Positions 16,221-23,936 of a stretch of DNA of 64,000 nucleotides are shown here, one piece after another (the stretch's first letter is position 1; every line of letters starts with the position of its first letter). Origin of the DNA: JANXYW01 sp031400455 (GTDB lineage: Bacteria; Chloroflexota; Dehalococcoidia; DSTF01; JACRBR01); contig JANNPX010000022.1 of assembly GCA_031400455.1 (NCBI GenBank), positions 10,604-74,603 on the forward strand. The letters are read 5' to 3'. Position numbers and translations under genes: made by a program. The notes beneath the pieces are model-generated. The model had not been told where the DNA came from. It did no database searches and saw nothing but the letters and a program-made list of their open reading frames with translations.

Positions 16221-17294
16221 ATGCAAGGATCGCACGCTGGGCGCGCGAAGCTGTTGGCGCGGCTCTCCGCCGTGGGGGCCGTGCTGTGCCTACTCGCCGG
16301 AGCGGCATCTGGCGGGCCACCGCAGTCCGCGTTCGCTGCTCCCTCCGGCGCGCTCTCCATGAGCCCCGGCAACAGCTCCATCGATGACGGCGACGACATC
16401 TCGATCACGCTCGACGTCGTCGGCGGCGCGAACGTGCATCGCGTGCTGCTGAACCTCACCTTCAACCCCGTCGTCGTGCAGGCCGTCGATGCGAACTCCG
16501 GCGCCGGCGGCGTGCAGGTTCTGCCGGGCGCGTTCCCAGGTACGACCATCGTGGGCAGTGTGCTCCAGAACACGGCCGACAACTCCGGCGGCAGCATCAC
16601 CTACGAGTACACGCTGAGCAGCACGTCGGCGCAGACATCGGGAAGCGGCACGGTCGCCACGGTGCTGTTCCACGCCATCGCAGCGGGCAACGCGAACATC
16701 CAGTGGACGAGCGCGCAGTTCACCGACAACGCCTCGGCGTCGAGTGCGCCGTCGTCCAGTACTGCGGCGGTGCTGATGGTCGGGCAGGCCGTCGCCACCT
16801 CGACGGCGACCTCAACCGGCACGCCGACAGAAACACCGGAGCCGACGGAGACGCCGACAGCGACCGAGACGCCGCTCCCCAGCGACACGGAAACGCCGAC
16901 CGCGACGGAGACGCCTGTAGGCACAGCGACGCCGGACGGATCGGCGACTGCCACGCCCATCGGCACCTCAAGCCCCGTGCCGACGCCACCCGCCAGCTCG
17001 ACGCCGACATCGACGAAGACGCCCGCCGGTACGGCGACGCCCAAGGTGACGGTGATCCAGGACTCCAACAAGACAGATCCACCGCAGTCGGGAGTCGACC
17101 CTTCGGGCAAGACTCCGGCGCTGCCCGCCGCCGGTAGCAGCGGCCCGGGCGTGCAGTGGTGGCGCTGGATCTTCTTCCTCGCCGCGCTGATGCTCGCCGT
17201 CGCGGGCTGGTTCTTCACCTTCGCCCTCCACTACGGTGACAAGGAGCCGGTACTCGTCGACCGGGGCGACCGACGCCGACGCCGACGCTACTAG
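16221..17294 (+). CDS. Cohesin-domain surface protein with Thr/Pro linker and C-terminal membrane anchor
   Basis: 357 residues. A signal peptide (about 1-35) is followed by a cohesin-like beta-sandwich (about 36-170: SMSPGNSSIDDGDDISITL, NLTFNPVVVQAVDA, VATVLFHAIAAG). A roughly 80-residue linker of TPTETP/ATET repeats comes next, and a transmembrane helix (about 307-330, IFFLAALMLAVAGWFFTFAL) is followed by an Arg-rich tail. The order is signal, outside domain, stalk, anchor. The ligand is unknown. A single dockerin-like loop occurs in the 4651 protein. ATG 16221 follows a GGGAGGAGCAAG ribosome binding site. Confidence 0.8.
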   Translation: MQGSHAGRAKLLARLSAVGAVLCLLAGAASGGPPQSAFAAPSGALSMSPGNSSIDDGDDISITLDVVGGANVHRVLLNLTFNPVVVQAVDANSGAGGVQVLPGAFPGTTIVGSVLQNTADNSGGSITYEYTLSSTSAQTSGSGTVATVLFHAIAAGNANIQWTSAQFTDNASASSAPSSSTAAVLMVGQAVATSTATSTGTPTETPEPTETPTATETPLPSDTETPTATETPVGTATPDGSATATPIGTSSPVPTPPASSTPTSTKTPAGTATPKVTVIQDSNKTDPPQSGVDPSGKTPALPAAGSSGPGVQWWRWIFFLAALMLAVAGWFFTFALHYGDKEPVLVDRGDRRRRRRY

Positions 17295-17313
17295 CGAGCC
17301 GCGAGTTTCATCG

Positions 17314-17329
17314 CTCGCCAACTGGCGAG
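17314..17329. terminator. Possible stem-loop after the cohesin protein gene
   Basis: CTCGCC-AACT-GGCGAG stem-loop 20 bp after the stop, without a T-run. Weak evidence as a terminator. Confidence 0.3.
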
Positions 17330-17423
17330 TACTCATCCGCATGACCCACTAGATCCGCCCTCGTCAGCGCTTCTTGCCGCGCGCGATATCCGTGTACGCT
17401 TAACGCGCGCAAGAGGAGCACAA

Positions 17424-18590
17424 ATGGACTTCAATCCCTTCGACCCTGCATTCCGCGCCGACCCGTATCCCATCTACGCGCAACTCCGCGAGGGCGGGCC
17501 GGTCCAGCAATCGGCGATGAACTTCTGGCCCGTCAGCCGGTATGACGACGTAAGCTTCGTGCTCAAGAATCACGCCCTCTTCTCGTCCTCGGCGATGGGC
17601 GTCGGCGCCGTCGGTGGGCAGTCGGACGGCACCCGATCGATCATCAGCTCCGATCCGCCCGATCACACGCAGCTGCGCGGGCTGGTAAACCGCGCGTTCA
17701 CGCCGCGCATGGTGGCGGAGATGGAGCCCCGCATCCGCGAGATCACGCGCGAGCTGCTTGCGCGCGTCGCTCCGACCGGTCGCATGGACGTCGTCGACGA
17801 CCTCGCGACGCCGCTGCCGGTCACCGTCATCGCCGAGATCCTCGGCGTGGAGCCGTCGCGCCGCGAAGACTTCAAGCGCTGGTCGAACGCGACGATCGGC
17901 AACACGACCGGTGCACCATCCGAAGACCGCACACGCGACATCGACGAGTTTCAGCGCTACTTCGCGGACGTCGTCGAGGCGCGCCGCCGCGACCCGAAGG
18001 ACGATCTTGTCAGCGCGCTGGTCCGTGCCGAGGGCACCGACGAGACACTGACGAACGACGAGATCATCTCGTTCGCCATGCTGCTCCTGATCGCCGGTAA
18101 CGAGACGACGACGAACCTGATCGGAAATGCGATGCTGGCGCTTACGGAGCATCCGGCGGAGTTACGCAAGGTCGTCGATGACCCGGCGCTGATCCCGAGC
18201 ATGATCGAAGAGGCGCTGCGCTACGACTCGCCGGTGCAGTTCCTCTTCCGCCGCGCGACAGAAGATGTAGCGATCGGCGGCGCGACGGTCCCAAAGGGCG
18301 CAGGCGTGGTGCCCATCTACGCATCTGGCAACCGCGACGATCGCAAATACGCCAACGCGGCGCGCTTCGACGTGACGCGCAATCCGCAGGGGCACCTCGC
18401 GTTTGGCCAGGGCATCCACTTCTGCCTCGGCGCGCCGCTCGCCCGCCTCGAAGCGAAGGTCGTGTTCGAAGAACTGCTACGTCTCCGCAACATCGAGCGC
18501 GTCGGCGACGCCGAGCGCATCGACTCCGTGTTCCTGCGCGGCCTCAAGCATCTGCCTCTGGCGTTCGAGCCCGTGGGGGTGCGGGTCTGA
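17424..18590 (+). CDS. Cytochrome P450
   Basis: 388 residues, the usual size of soluble bacterial P450s. The oxygen-activating I-helix motif AGNETTTN lies near residue 223, the K-helix ExxR in EEALRYDSP near 263, and the heme-thiolate loop FGQGIHFCLGAPLAR carries Cys334. There is no membrane anchor, so it would use separate ferredoxin and reductase partners, none of which are adjacent. Substrate unknown. The ATG at 17424 follows an AGAGGAG ribosome binding site. Confidence 0.95.
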   Translation: MDFNPFDPAFRADPYPIYAQLREGGPVQQSAMNFWPVSRYDDVSFVLKNHALFSSSAMGVGAVGGQSDGTRSIISSDPPDHTQLRGLVNRAFTPRMVAEMEPRIREITRELLARVAPTGRMDVVDDLATPLPVTVIAEILGVEPSRREDFKRWSNATIGNTTGAPSEDRTRDIDEFQRYFADVVEARRRDPKDDLVSALVRAEGTDETLTNDEIISFAMLLLIAGNETTTNLIGNAMLALTEHPAELRKVVDDPALIPSMIEEALRYDSPVQFLFRRATEDVAIGGATVPKGAGVVPIYASGNRDDRKYANAARFDVTRNPQGHLAFGQGIHFCLGAPLARLEAKVVFEELLRLRNIERVGDAERIDSVFLRGLKHLPLAFEPVGVRV

Positions 18591-18626
18591 TACTGATGGT
18601 GAGCTGAGACGAGGATCTCGAATACT

Positions 18627-18653
18627 GTAGGGGCGGACCCGTGTGTCCGCCCT
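18627..18653. repeat. REP palindrome upstream of the RAYT pseudogene
   Basis: GTAGGGGCGGAC-CCGTGT-GTCCGCCCT. It forms one boundary of the transposase unit; an identical-type copy on the far side is at 19244-19272. Confidence 0.85.
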
Positions 18654-18706
18654 CCCCGAGACGCCAGCTGAACCCCATACCAACTCCCGAACCCCGCCGC
18701 CGTCCC

Positions 18707-19247
18707 ATGCGACTCGCGGGCTTCGACCATTCCGAACAGGGCGCGTATTTCGTGACGATTTGCAACTCAGGACCGCCTCGCGCTGTTCGGCTCAATCGTG
18801 GGCGACACGATGCGGGTGAACGCAGCCGGCGCGATGATCGAACAATGGTGGTCGAAGCTTCCGGGTAAGTTCTCGCACGTAGAAACCGACGAGTTCGTGG
18901 TGATGCCGAATCACATACACGGGTTGCTGTTTATCAATGGCGCGGATGTGGCGGTCAACGAACCTTCGCAGTTAGCCGGAGTGGGCGGACACGCGGGTCC
19001 GCCCCTACAAATGGCGGGCGCGCCGCTGTCTCGCATCATGCAGTGGTTCAAGACGATGACGACCAATGCGTATTTCGCGGGAGTACACATTGACGGCTGG
19101 ACGCCTGCGATCAGCAAGCTGTGGCAACGTGGGTACTTCGATCACATTGTGCGGCGAGACGAGGCGCTGAACGACATCCGCCAGTACATCATCGACAACC
19201 CAGGCAAATGGTCCGAAGACGAGCACAATCCGAAAATCATATCGTAG
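18707..19247 (+). pseudogene. Frameshifted REP-associated tyrosine transposase (RAYT, Y1/IS200-like)
   Basis: The N-terminal part (MRLAGFDHSEQGAYFVTIC) runs in one frame to about 18763. The protein continues one base later as TQDRLALFGSIVGDTMRVNA, so there is one extra A near 18764. The rest reads in the second frame to 19247. It carries the HUH motif in VMPNHIHGLLF, the conserved LWQRGYFDHIVR and the likely catalytic Tyr in IRQYIIDNP. RAYTs act on REP palindromes; REPs sit directly before, inside (18983-19008, encoding GVGGHAGPPLQ) and across the stop codon. The upstream start is uncertain. Inactive by frameshift unless programmed slippage or a sequencing error applies. Confidence 0.85.
18983..19008. 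repeat. REP palindrome inside the RAYT coding region
   Basis: GGGCGGAC-ACGCGG-GTCCGCCCCTAC within the reading frame, between the HUH motif and the PLSRIMQWFKT motif, in a loop region of the enzyme. The reading frame stays open through it. Confidence 0.8.
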
Positions 19248-19272
19248 GCGCGGACCCGTGTGTCCGCCCTAC
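19244..19272. repeat. REP palindrome at the end of the RAYT gene
   Basis: GTAGGCGCGGAC-CCGTGT-GTCCGCCCTAC. The TAG of the transposase stop (19245-19247) is part of the repeat, so the element ends are precisely REP bounded. Confidence 0.85.
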
Positions 19273-19294
19273 AGTTTTGATCTCAACGCGTGAA

Positions 19295-21211
19295 CTACGT
19301 CAGCGAGAACATCTCGATCGGCGTGATGAGCCCCGTGCGATCCGTCGGAGGCTTGCCCTTCGCCGCGAGGCGGAGGTCGAAGCGGTCGAGGCAATCGTCG
19401 GCGTTCTGGTTCTGCACACCGCAGACGTTGCACGGGTCTTTGTGGCAGTCCGCCGTCTGCTGATGCTTTAACGTCCGCAGCCACTCCGCGCGCAGGTACG
19501 ACTCCGTGACGCCGATGTTGATGTGCGACCACGGGAACGGATCCCACAGTCCCGGAGAACGGTAGGCGAAGAAGGCTGGATCGAGACTGGCGTCCGCCAT
19601 CGCGCGCTGCCAGCGCGGCCAGTTGTAATGCTCGTGCCAGGCGTCGAAGCGCGCGCCGTCCGCCCACGCGTTGTAGATCGCCTTGCCCAGGCGGCGGTCG
19701 CCGCGCGACAGCACAGCTTCCAGCACGCTGTGCTCGGGATCCTCCCACGAGAACGCGACGCCCGATTTCTTCAGCGCGTCGCGCAGGTACATGTGACGCT
19801 GATGCAGGATGTCCGGCTTCTCCTGCGACGCCCACTGGAAGGGGGTATGCGCCTTCGGGATGAAGTTCGACGTGCTGACCCGCACGCGCGCGCGTCCGCC
19901 GTGCCGCCGGCGACCGATCTCGCGCACTTTGCGCGCCAGCGTGACGATTCCTTCGATGTCCTCGTGCGTCTCCGTCGGCTGGCCGACCATGAAATACATC
20001 TTGACGTTCGTCCAACCCTGGCTGAACGCGTTGTCGGCCGCCTCGTACAGGTTGTCGTCGGTGACGATCTTGTTGATGGTCATGCGCAACCGCTCCGTGC
20101 CGGCTTCCGGCGCGAACGTGATGCTGTGCTTGCCGCGCGTCGCCACTGCTTCAGCAACACGTACCGAGAAGCTGTCGACACGCATCGATGGTAGCGATAT
20201 CGTCAGCTTGTCGCCGAACTCCGCGCGCAGCCCGTCGACGATCGGCACGATCTGTGAGTGGTCCGTCGTACTGAGCGAGACGAGCGACAGCTCGTCGTAC
20301 CCCGTGTTGCGTTGGAGCGCCTTTGCCGCCTCCAGTACCTCCCCGGGCGAGCGCTCGAGCCGCGGGCGGTAGATGATGCCCGCCTGGCAGAAGCGGCAGC
20401 CCTGCGTGCAGCCGCGCTGGATCTCGATCGCCATGCGGTCGTGCACGGTCTGCAGGAACGGCACGATCGGCGTCGTCAGCGTAGGCGGCAGCTCCTGCAC
20501 GAATCGCTTCGTCACACGCGCCGGCAGTCCTTCCAGCGTCGGCGTGACGGACTTGATCGATCCGTCGGCGTTGTACTCCGGCTTGTAGAAGCGGGGGACG
20601 TAGATGCCCCAGATCTTTGCGAGCTGCGCAAGCATCTGGTCGCGCGTGCCGCGGCCCTGGCGCTTCCACTCGCGCACGAAGTCGACGACGTCGACGATCG
20701 TCTCTTCGCCGTCGCCCAGCACGAACACGTCGACAAAGTCGGCCAGCGCATCCGGATTCAGCGCGCCAGAGCCGCCGCAAATGATTAGCGGGTGCGCATC
20801 GGTGCGCTCCTCCGCCTTCACCGGCAAGCCCGCCAGATCGAGCATGTTGAGGATGTTTGTGTACGTGCCCTCGTAGCTCAGCGAGAACCCGATGACGTCG
20901 AAGTCGGACACGCGGTGGCGCGTCTCGAGGCTCCACAGCGGCACGCCCTCGGCGCGCATGGCGGCTTCCATGTCGGACCACGGCGCGAACACGCGCTCGG
21001 CCAGCATGCCTTCACGGCGGTTGACGATGTCGTAGAGGATGCCCAGCCCCAGGTTCGACATGCCGATGTCGTAGAGGTCCGGGTAAGCCAGCACGACGCG
21101 CACGTCGCAGCCGTCCCAGTCCTTGACGATGGAGTTCCATTCGCCGCCCGTGTAGCGAGCAGGCTTCTGGACACGGGCGAAGAGAGATTCGAGGTTATGG
21201 AGTGCGGGCAC
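19295..21211 (-). CDS. B12-binding-domain radical SAM protein, TIGR03960-like
   Basis: 638 residues. The N-terminal cobalamin-binding-like domain contains VRVVLAYPDLYDIGMSNLG and FDVIGFSLSYEGTYTN. The radical SAM core has the cluster motif C268-xxx-C272-xx-C275 (RGCTQGCRFCQAG), followed by ELSLVSLSTTDHSQI and APEAGTERLR. A C-terminal Cys-rich patch CHKDPCNVCGVQ lies close to the end. Family members are common in Chloroflexota and clostridia and are usually of unknown substrate. The partner TIGR03936/DUF2344 gene often found next to it is absent here. Confidence 0.9.
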   Translation of the reverse strand: MPALHNLESLFARVQKPARYTGGEWNSIVKDWDGCDVRVVLAYPDLYDIGMSNLGLGILYDIVNRREGMLAERVFAPWSDMEAAMRAEGVPLWSLETRHRVSDFDVIGFSLSYEGTYTNILNMLDLAGLPVKAEERTDAHPLIICGGSGALNPDALADFVDVFVLGDGEETIVDVVDFVREWKRQGRGTRDQMLAQLAKIWGIYVPRFYKPEYNADGSIKSVTPTLEGLPARVTKRFVQELPPTLTTPIVPFLQTVHDRMAIEIQRGCTQGCRFCQAGIIYRPRLERSPGEVLEAAKALQRNTGYDELSLVSLSTTDHSQIVPIVDGLRAEFGDKLTISLPSMRVDSFSVRVAEAVATRGKHSITFAPEAGTERLRMTINKIVTDDNLYEAADNAFSQGWTNVKMYFMVGQPTETHEDIEGIVTLARKVREIGRRRHGGRARVRVSTSNFIPKAHTPFQWASQEKPDILHQRHMYLRDALKKSGVAFSWEDPEHSVLEAVLSRGDRRLGKAIYNAWADGARFDAWHEHYNWPRWQRAMADASLDPAFFAYRSPGLWDPFPWSHINIGVTESYLRAEWLRTLKHQQTADCHKDPCNVCGVQNQNADDCLDRFDLRLAAKGKPPTDRTGLITPIEMFSLT

Positions 21212-21295
21212 GGTATGTCACCTCCCAGTGCGCCCTTATGGTAGCACGGTCGACGGACGGTGGTCGGTCGGCGGGGTAGACCGGCGAGCACGAGG

Positions 21296-21319
21296 GGGGC
21301 GCACAGCCGTGCGCCCTAC
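21296..21319. repeat. REP-like palindrome overlapping a gene end
   Basis: GGGGCGCAC-AGCC-GTGCGCCCTAC. The complement of its CTA (21316-21318) is the stop codon of the minus-strand epimerase gene. A second copy is at 56192-56217. Confidence 0.65.
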
Positions 21320-22341
21320 GGCGATCGATCCCGCATCCGCGCGAGCGCGGCGTCCTCCGCTTCGAAGTCGAGCCACTTCGGGTTCACTCGCTCAGGCGGG
21401 TGGGCGCGCTCCCAGGCGATCGCCCGGGCGATGCCTTCGTCGCGCGAAACGCGCTCCGTATAGCCGAGCTCGGCACGGATGCGCGTGCTGTCCACGACCA
21501 TGTGCTGCGCGTAGTTGTTCGTGACGCCTGTCGGGTTCGGAGGCATGAACTCGTCGGGAACGGCGACTACCTCTCCCGGCCAGCCTGCCACGCGCGCGAT
21601 ATCGCGCAACCAGTCGATCTGCGACGGCGTGTGCAGCTCGGCGACGTTATATATTCGGCCCGCCGCGCGCTCATCCGTTGCGGCGAGGGCGATGGCATCG
21701 GCGACGTTGCCAACGTACGCGCGGCTCCAGCGCCAGGGCGCCTCGGACTCCGAGACCAGGAGCGCCGGCCTCCCGGCGTCGATGCGGGCCACTTCCATGA
21801 ACAGCCGGTGCTGATAGTCGCGCTCGCCATGCACCGCGGGCAGCCGCAGCACCGTTCCGGGCAGATCCGGCCACGCCATGACCGCGCGTTCCACGAGGAT
21901 CTTGTCGTAGTCGTCCATCTTGCCGCCACGCTGGCCGCGGTACGGGTACATCTTCTCGCGCAGCGGCGATTCCTCCGTGAGCGGCATCGGCTCAATCGGA
22001 CCTGGCTCGCTTCCGTGTAGCCTCCCGTACGCGCGGTATACGTCGGCGCTGCTGATCGCGACGATGCGCTTCGCGACGCCGCGGAGTACTCGCATCGCCG
22101 CGAGTGCATCGCGCTCGAACATGGGCGCCATATCCAGCACGACATCCGGTGCGAGCCGCCGGAACTCGACGTCATGCTCGCCGAGCTGCGCGCGATCTCC
22201 ATGGATGTGTTGTATGTCGCTCGACGCGCCGCTCTCGCCCTCGCCGCGGTGGAACAACGCGAGGCTGTGCCCAGCGTCACGCAGCAGTTCGACCACGGGC
22301 GGTCCGATGAAGCTCGTTCCACCCAGCACGAGAATGCGCAT
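21316..22341 (-). CDS. NAD-dependent epimerase/dehydratase (extended SDR)
   Basis: 341 residues from the ATG at 22341, which follows a GGAGGTACGCG ribosome binding site. A longer frame extending into the zinc-ribbon gene is spurious. The N-terminal nucleotide motif GGTSFIGPPV is at residues 7-16. A catalytic-type Tyr lies near YPYRGQRGGKMDDYDK, where YxxxK is partly disguised, so dehydrogenase chemistry is uncertain. C-terminal motifs WRWSRAYVGNVADAI are typical of sugar-nucleotide or isoflavone-reductase-like SDRs. The stop codon lies inside a REP-like palindrome. Confidence 0.75.
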   Translation of the reverse strand: MRILVLGGTSFIGPPVVELLRDAGHSLALFHRGEGESGASSDIQHIHGDRAQLGEHDVEFRRLAPDVVLDMAPMFERDALAAMRVLRGVAKRIVAISSADVYRAYGRLHGSEPGPIEPMPLTEESPLREKMYPYRGQRGGKMDDYDKILVERAVMAWPDLPGTVLRLPAVHGERDYQHRLFMEVARIDAGRPALLVSESEAPWRWSRAYVGNVADAIALAATDERAAGRIYNVAELHTPSQIDWLRDIARVAGWPGEVVAVPDEFMPPNPTGVTNNYAQHMVVDSTRIRAELGYTERVSRDEGIARAIAWERAHPPERVNPKWLDFEAEDAALARMRDRSP

Positions 22342-22366
22342 CGCGTACCTCCGCGCGTAAGAAGCA

Positions 22367-22394
22367 GGAAGGACGCCGTTTGAGGCGTCCTTCC
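22367..22394 (-). terminator. Terminator of the zinc-ribbon protein gene
   Basis: An 11-bp perfect stem GGAAGGACGCC / GGCGTCCTTCC with a 6-nt loop. Read on the minus strand it follows the zinc-ribbon stop and is followed by TGCTTCTT. It lies between that gene and the epimerase start. Confidence 0.65.
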
Positions 22395-22421
22395 GCGTGC
22401 TATTCGATTCGCCTGTGCCGG

Positions 22422-22826
22422 TTAGTACCGGCGGCCGCCGCCACCACCACCGCCGCCGCCGTAACCACCACCACCACCGCTGCGTCCGCCGCCCTCGGGC
22501 GCGCGCTGCTGGAAGCAGTCTCGGCAGTACACCGGCCGGTCGCCGCGCGGCTGGAACGGTACTTCTGTTTCCTTGCCGCAGCTCGCGCATTGCGCCGGGT
22601 ACATCTGGCGCGGACCGGACGAGTATCCCCCTCCGCCACCACCACCGCCGCCACCGTAACTGCCACCGGTGTCACCGCGGCTCGCCTTGCGCGCGCGCCG
22701 GCAGTCCGGGCAGCGCTTCGGCTCATTGGAGAATCCACGGCTCGCGTGGAACTCCTGATCTTCTGCGGTAAAAGTGAATTGGGCTCCGCAGTCCACGCAC
22801 GCCAACTGCTTGTCGCTGAATGCCAC
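22422..22826 (-). CDS. CxxC-x17-CxxC-type zinc-ribbon, Gly-rich protein
   Basis: 134 residues with two zinc ribbons: Cys10/13 with Cys39/42, and Cys80/83 with Cys101/104. A pure Gly-rich segment (about residues 54-67) separates them, and a second Gly/Tyr/Arg-rich tail follows (112-134). The cold-shock-associated small zinc-ribbon proteins of Chloroflexota and Deltaproteobacteria have this form. The Gly/Arg tails suggest RNA binding, by analogy with RGG proteins. Its own upstream region has two small palindromes. The Gly-rich DNA generates spurious Trp-rich frames on the other strand. Confidence 0.8.
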   Translation of the reverse strand: MAFSDKQLACVDCGAQFTFTAEDQEFHASRGFSNEPKRCPDCRRARKASRGDTGGSYGGGGGGGGGGYSSGPRQMYPAQCASCGKETEVPFQPRGDRPVYCRDCFQQRAPEGGGRSGGGGGYGGGGGGGGGRRY

Positions 22827-22923
22827 GCTGACGACCTCCGATGAACGTTTCCTTGTCGTCAGGACGGGCGAAGCTGAGGCGTCGCTACGGGCTCTCGGAC
22901 GGGAAACTACTGTTAGACAACGT

Positions 22924-22954
22924 ACAGTAACACTGTTGCAAGCTCCCTTGCAAC
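22924..22954. promoter_or_regulatory. Two adjacent palindromes upstream of the zinc-ribbon gene
   Basis: ACAGT-AAC-ACTGT (22924-22936) and GTTGCAAG-CTCC-CTTGCAAC (22935-22954) overlap by two bases. They lie between the zinc-ribbon and LLM genes. The second could be a hairpin terminating the LLM transcript; the first resembles a repressor operator. Confidence 0.4.
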
Positions 22955-22988
22955 GATCTTCCCGACCAATTCCGGGCCTTTCTTGAAG

Positions 22989-23936
22989 CTATGTGAAGGC
23001 CGCGACCACCTCATCGTTCATCCGCTGGTACACCTCCCGCTTCCACGGGCCCTGCGTCTGCGCGATGATCGATGTGACGCCCACGGCAGCGTATGCCTCG
23101 ACTACCCCACGCACGTGGGCGGGCGAGCCGATGGGCAGCACCTTCTTAGCTTCGTCCGGCGTCAACCCCATGCCTCCGCTGAACATCCCGATCATCCGGT
23201 CGATCAGCCCCTGGTTGTCAGTGACGATGACGCTGGCCGAGATGGTCTTCTCGATCTCCGCGGGGTCGCGGCCGACCTCGCGGCAGTGCGCCTCCAGCAC
23301 GTCGATCTTCTTCTTGACAACGTCGGGCGTGCCGAAGACGTTCATCACGTCGGCGTATCGCGCGACAGCGCGCAGCGTGCGCTTCTCTCCGCCACCACCG
23401 ATCATGATCGGCGGATGCGGCTTTTGCACGCAACTCGGCACGAAGACGGCGTCCTTCAAGTGGTAGTACTTGCCGTCGAAGTTGACGCGCCCTTCCGCGT
23501 GGAAAAGCAGGCGGATCACCTGCATCGCCTCGTCCAGGCGGTCCTGCCGCTCCTTGATCGGCGGGAACGGGATGCCGTACATCTCGTGCTCGCCGCCGTG
23601 CCACGCCGCGCCGATCGCGAATTCAAGACGCCCGTTGCTGAGGTGATCGATCGTTGCGGCCATCTTCGCCAGCACGGCAGGCTCGCGATACGTCACGCCC
23701 GTCACCAGGCAGCCGAGCCGGATGCGTTCGGTAACGGCGGCCAGCGCGGCCAGCGCCGACCAGCCCTCAAAGCAGTTGGCGTTCGCGTCCTGCCCCGGCC
23801 CGGGCGGGACGAAGTGGTCGAACGTCCACGCACTTGCGAATTTCGTGTCGCGGTCGAGGAACTCCCACATGTCCTCGATCTCACGCCACTCCACATTGTT
23901 GAGGCTGGTTTGAATGCCGAACTTCATTTTGGTCAT
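22989..23936 (-). CDS. LLM-class (luciferase-like, F420- or FMN-dependent) oxidoreductase
   Basis: 315 residues. A TIM barrel of the bacterial luciferase superfamily: FASAWTFDHFVPP, IRLGCLVTGVTYREPAVLAK, DHLSNGRLEFAIGAAWHGGEHEMYG and PHPPIMIGGGGEKRTLR are hallmark segments. F420 use is inferred from the group, as many TIGR03560-type members are F420-dependent. The start may be ATG 23936 or the ATG three codons later. Its start overlaps the preceding stop as ATGA, so it is translationally coupled to the DUF2652-like gene. Confidence 0.85.
   Translation of the reverse strand: MTKMKFGIQTSLNNVEWREIEDMWEFLDRDTKFASAWTFDHFVPPGPGQDANANCFEGWSALAALAAVTERIRLGCLVTGVTYREPAVLAKMAATIDHLSNGRLEFAIGAAWHGGEHEMYGIPFPPIKERQDRLDEAMQVIRLLFHAEGRVNFDGKYYHLKDAVFVPSCVQKPHPPIMIGGGGEKRTLRAVARYADVMNVFGTPDVVKKKIDVLEAHCREVGRDPAEIEKTISASVIVTDNQGLIDRMIGMFSGGMGLTPDEAKKVLPIGSPAHVRGVVEAYAAVGVTSIIAQTQGPWKREVYQRMNDEVVAAFT

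Noticed and set aside
22342..22590. N-terminal extension of the epimerase with runs of Trp
   Set aside because: It translates the Gly-rich DNA of the zinc-ribbon gene in another frame; a good ribosome binding site marks the start at 22341.
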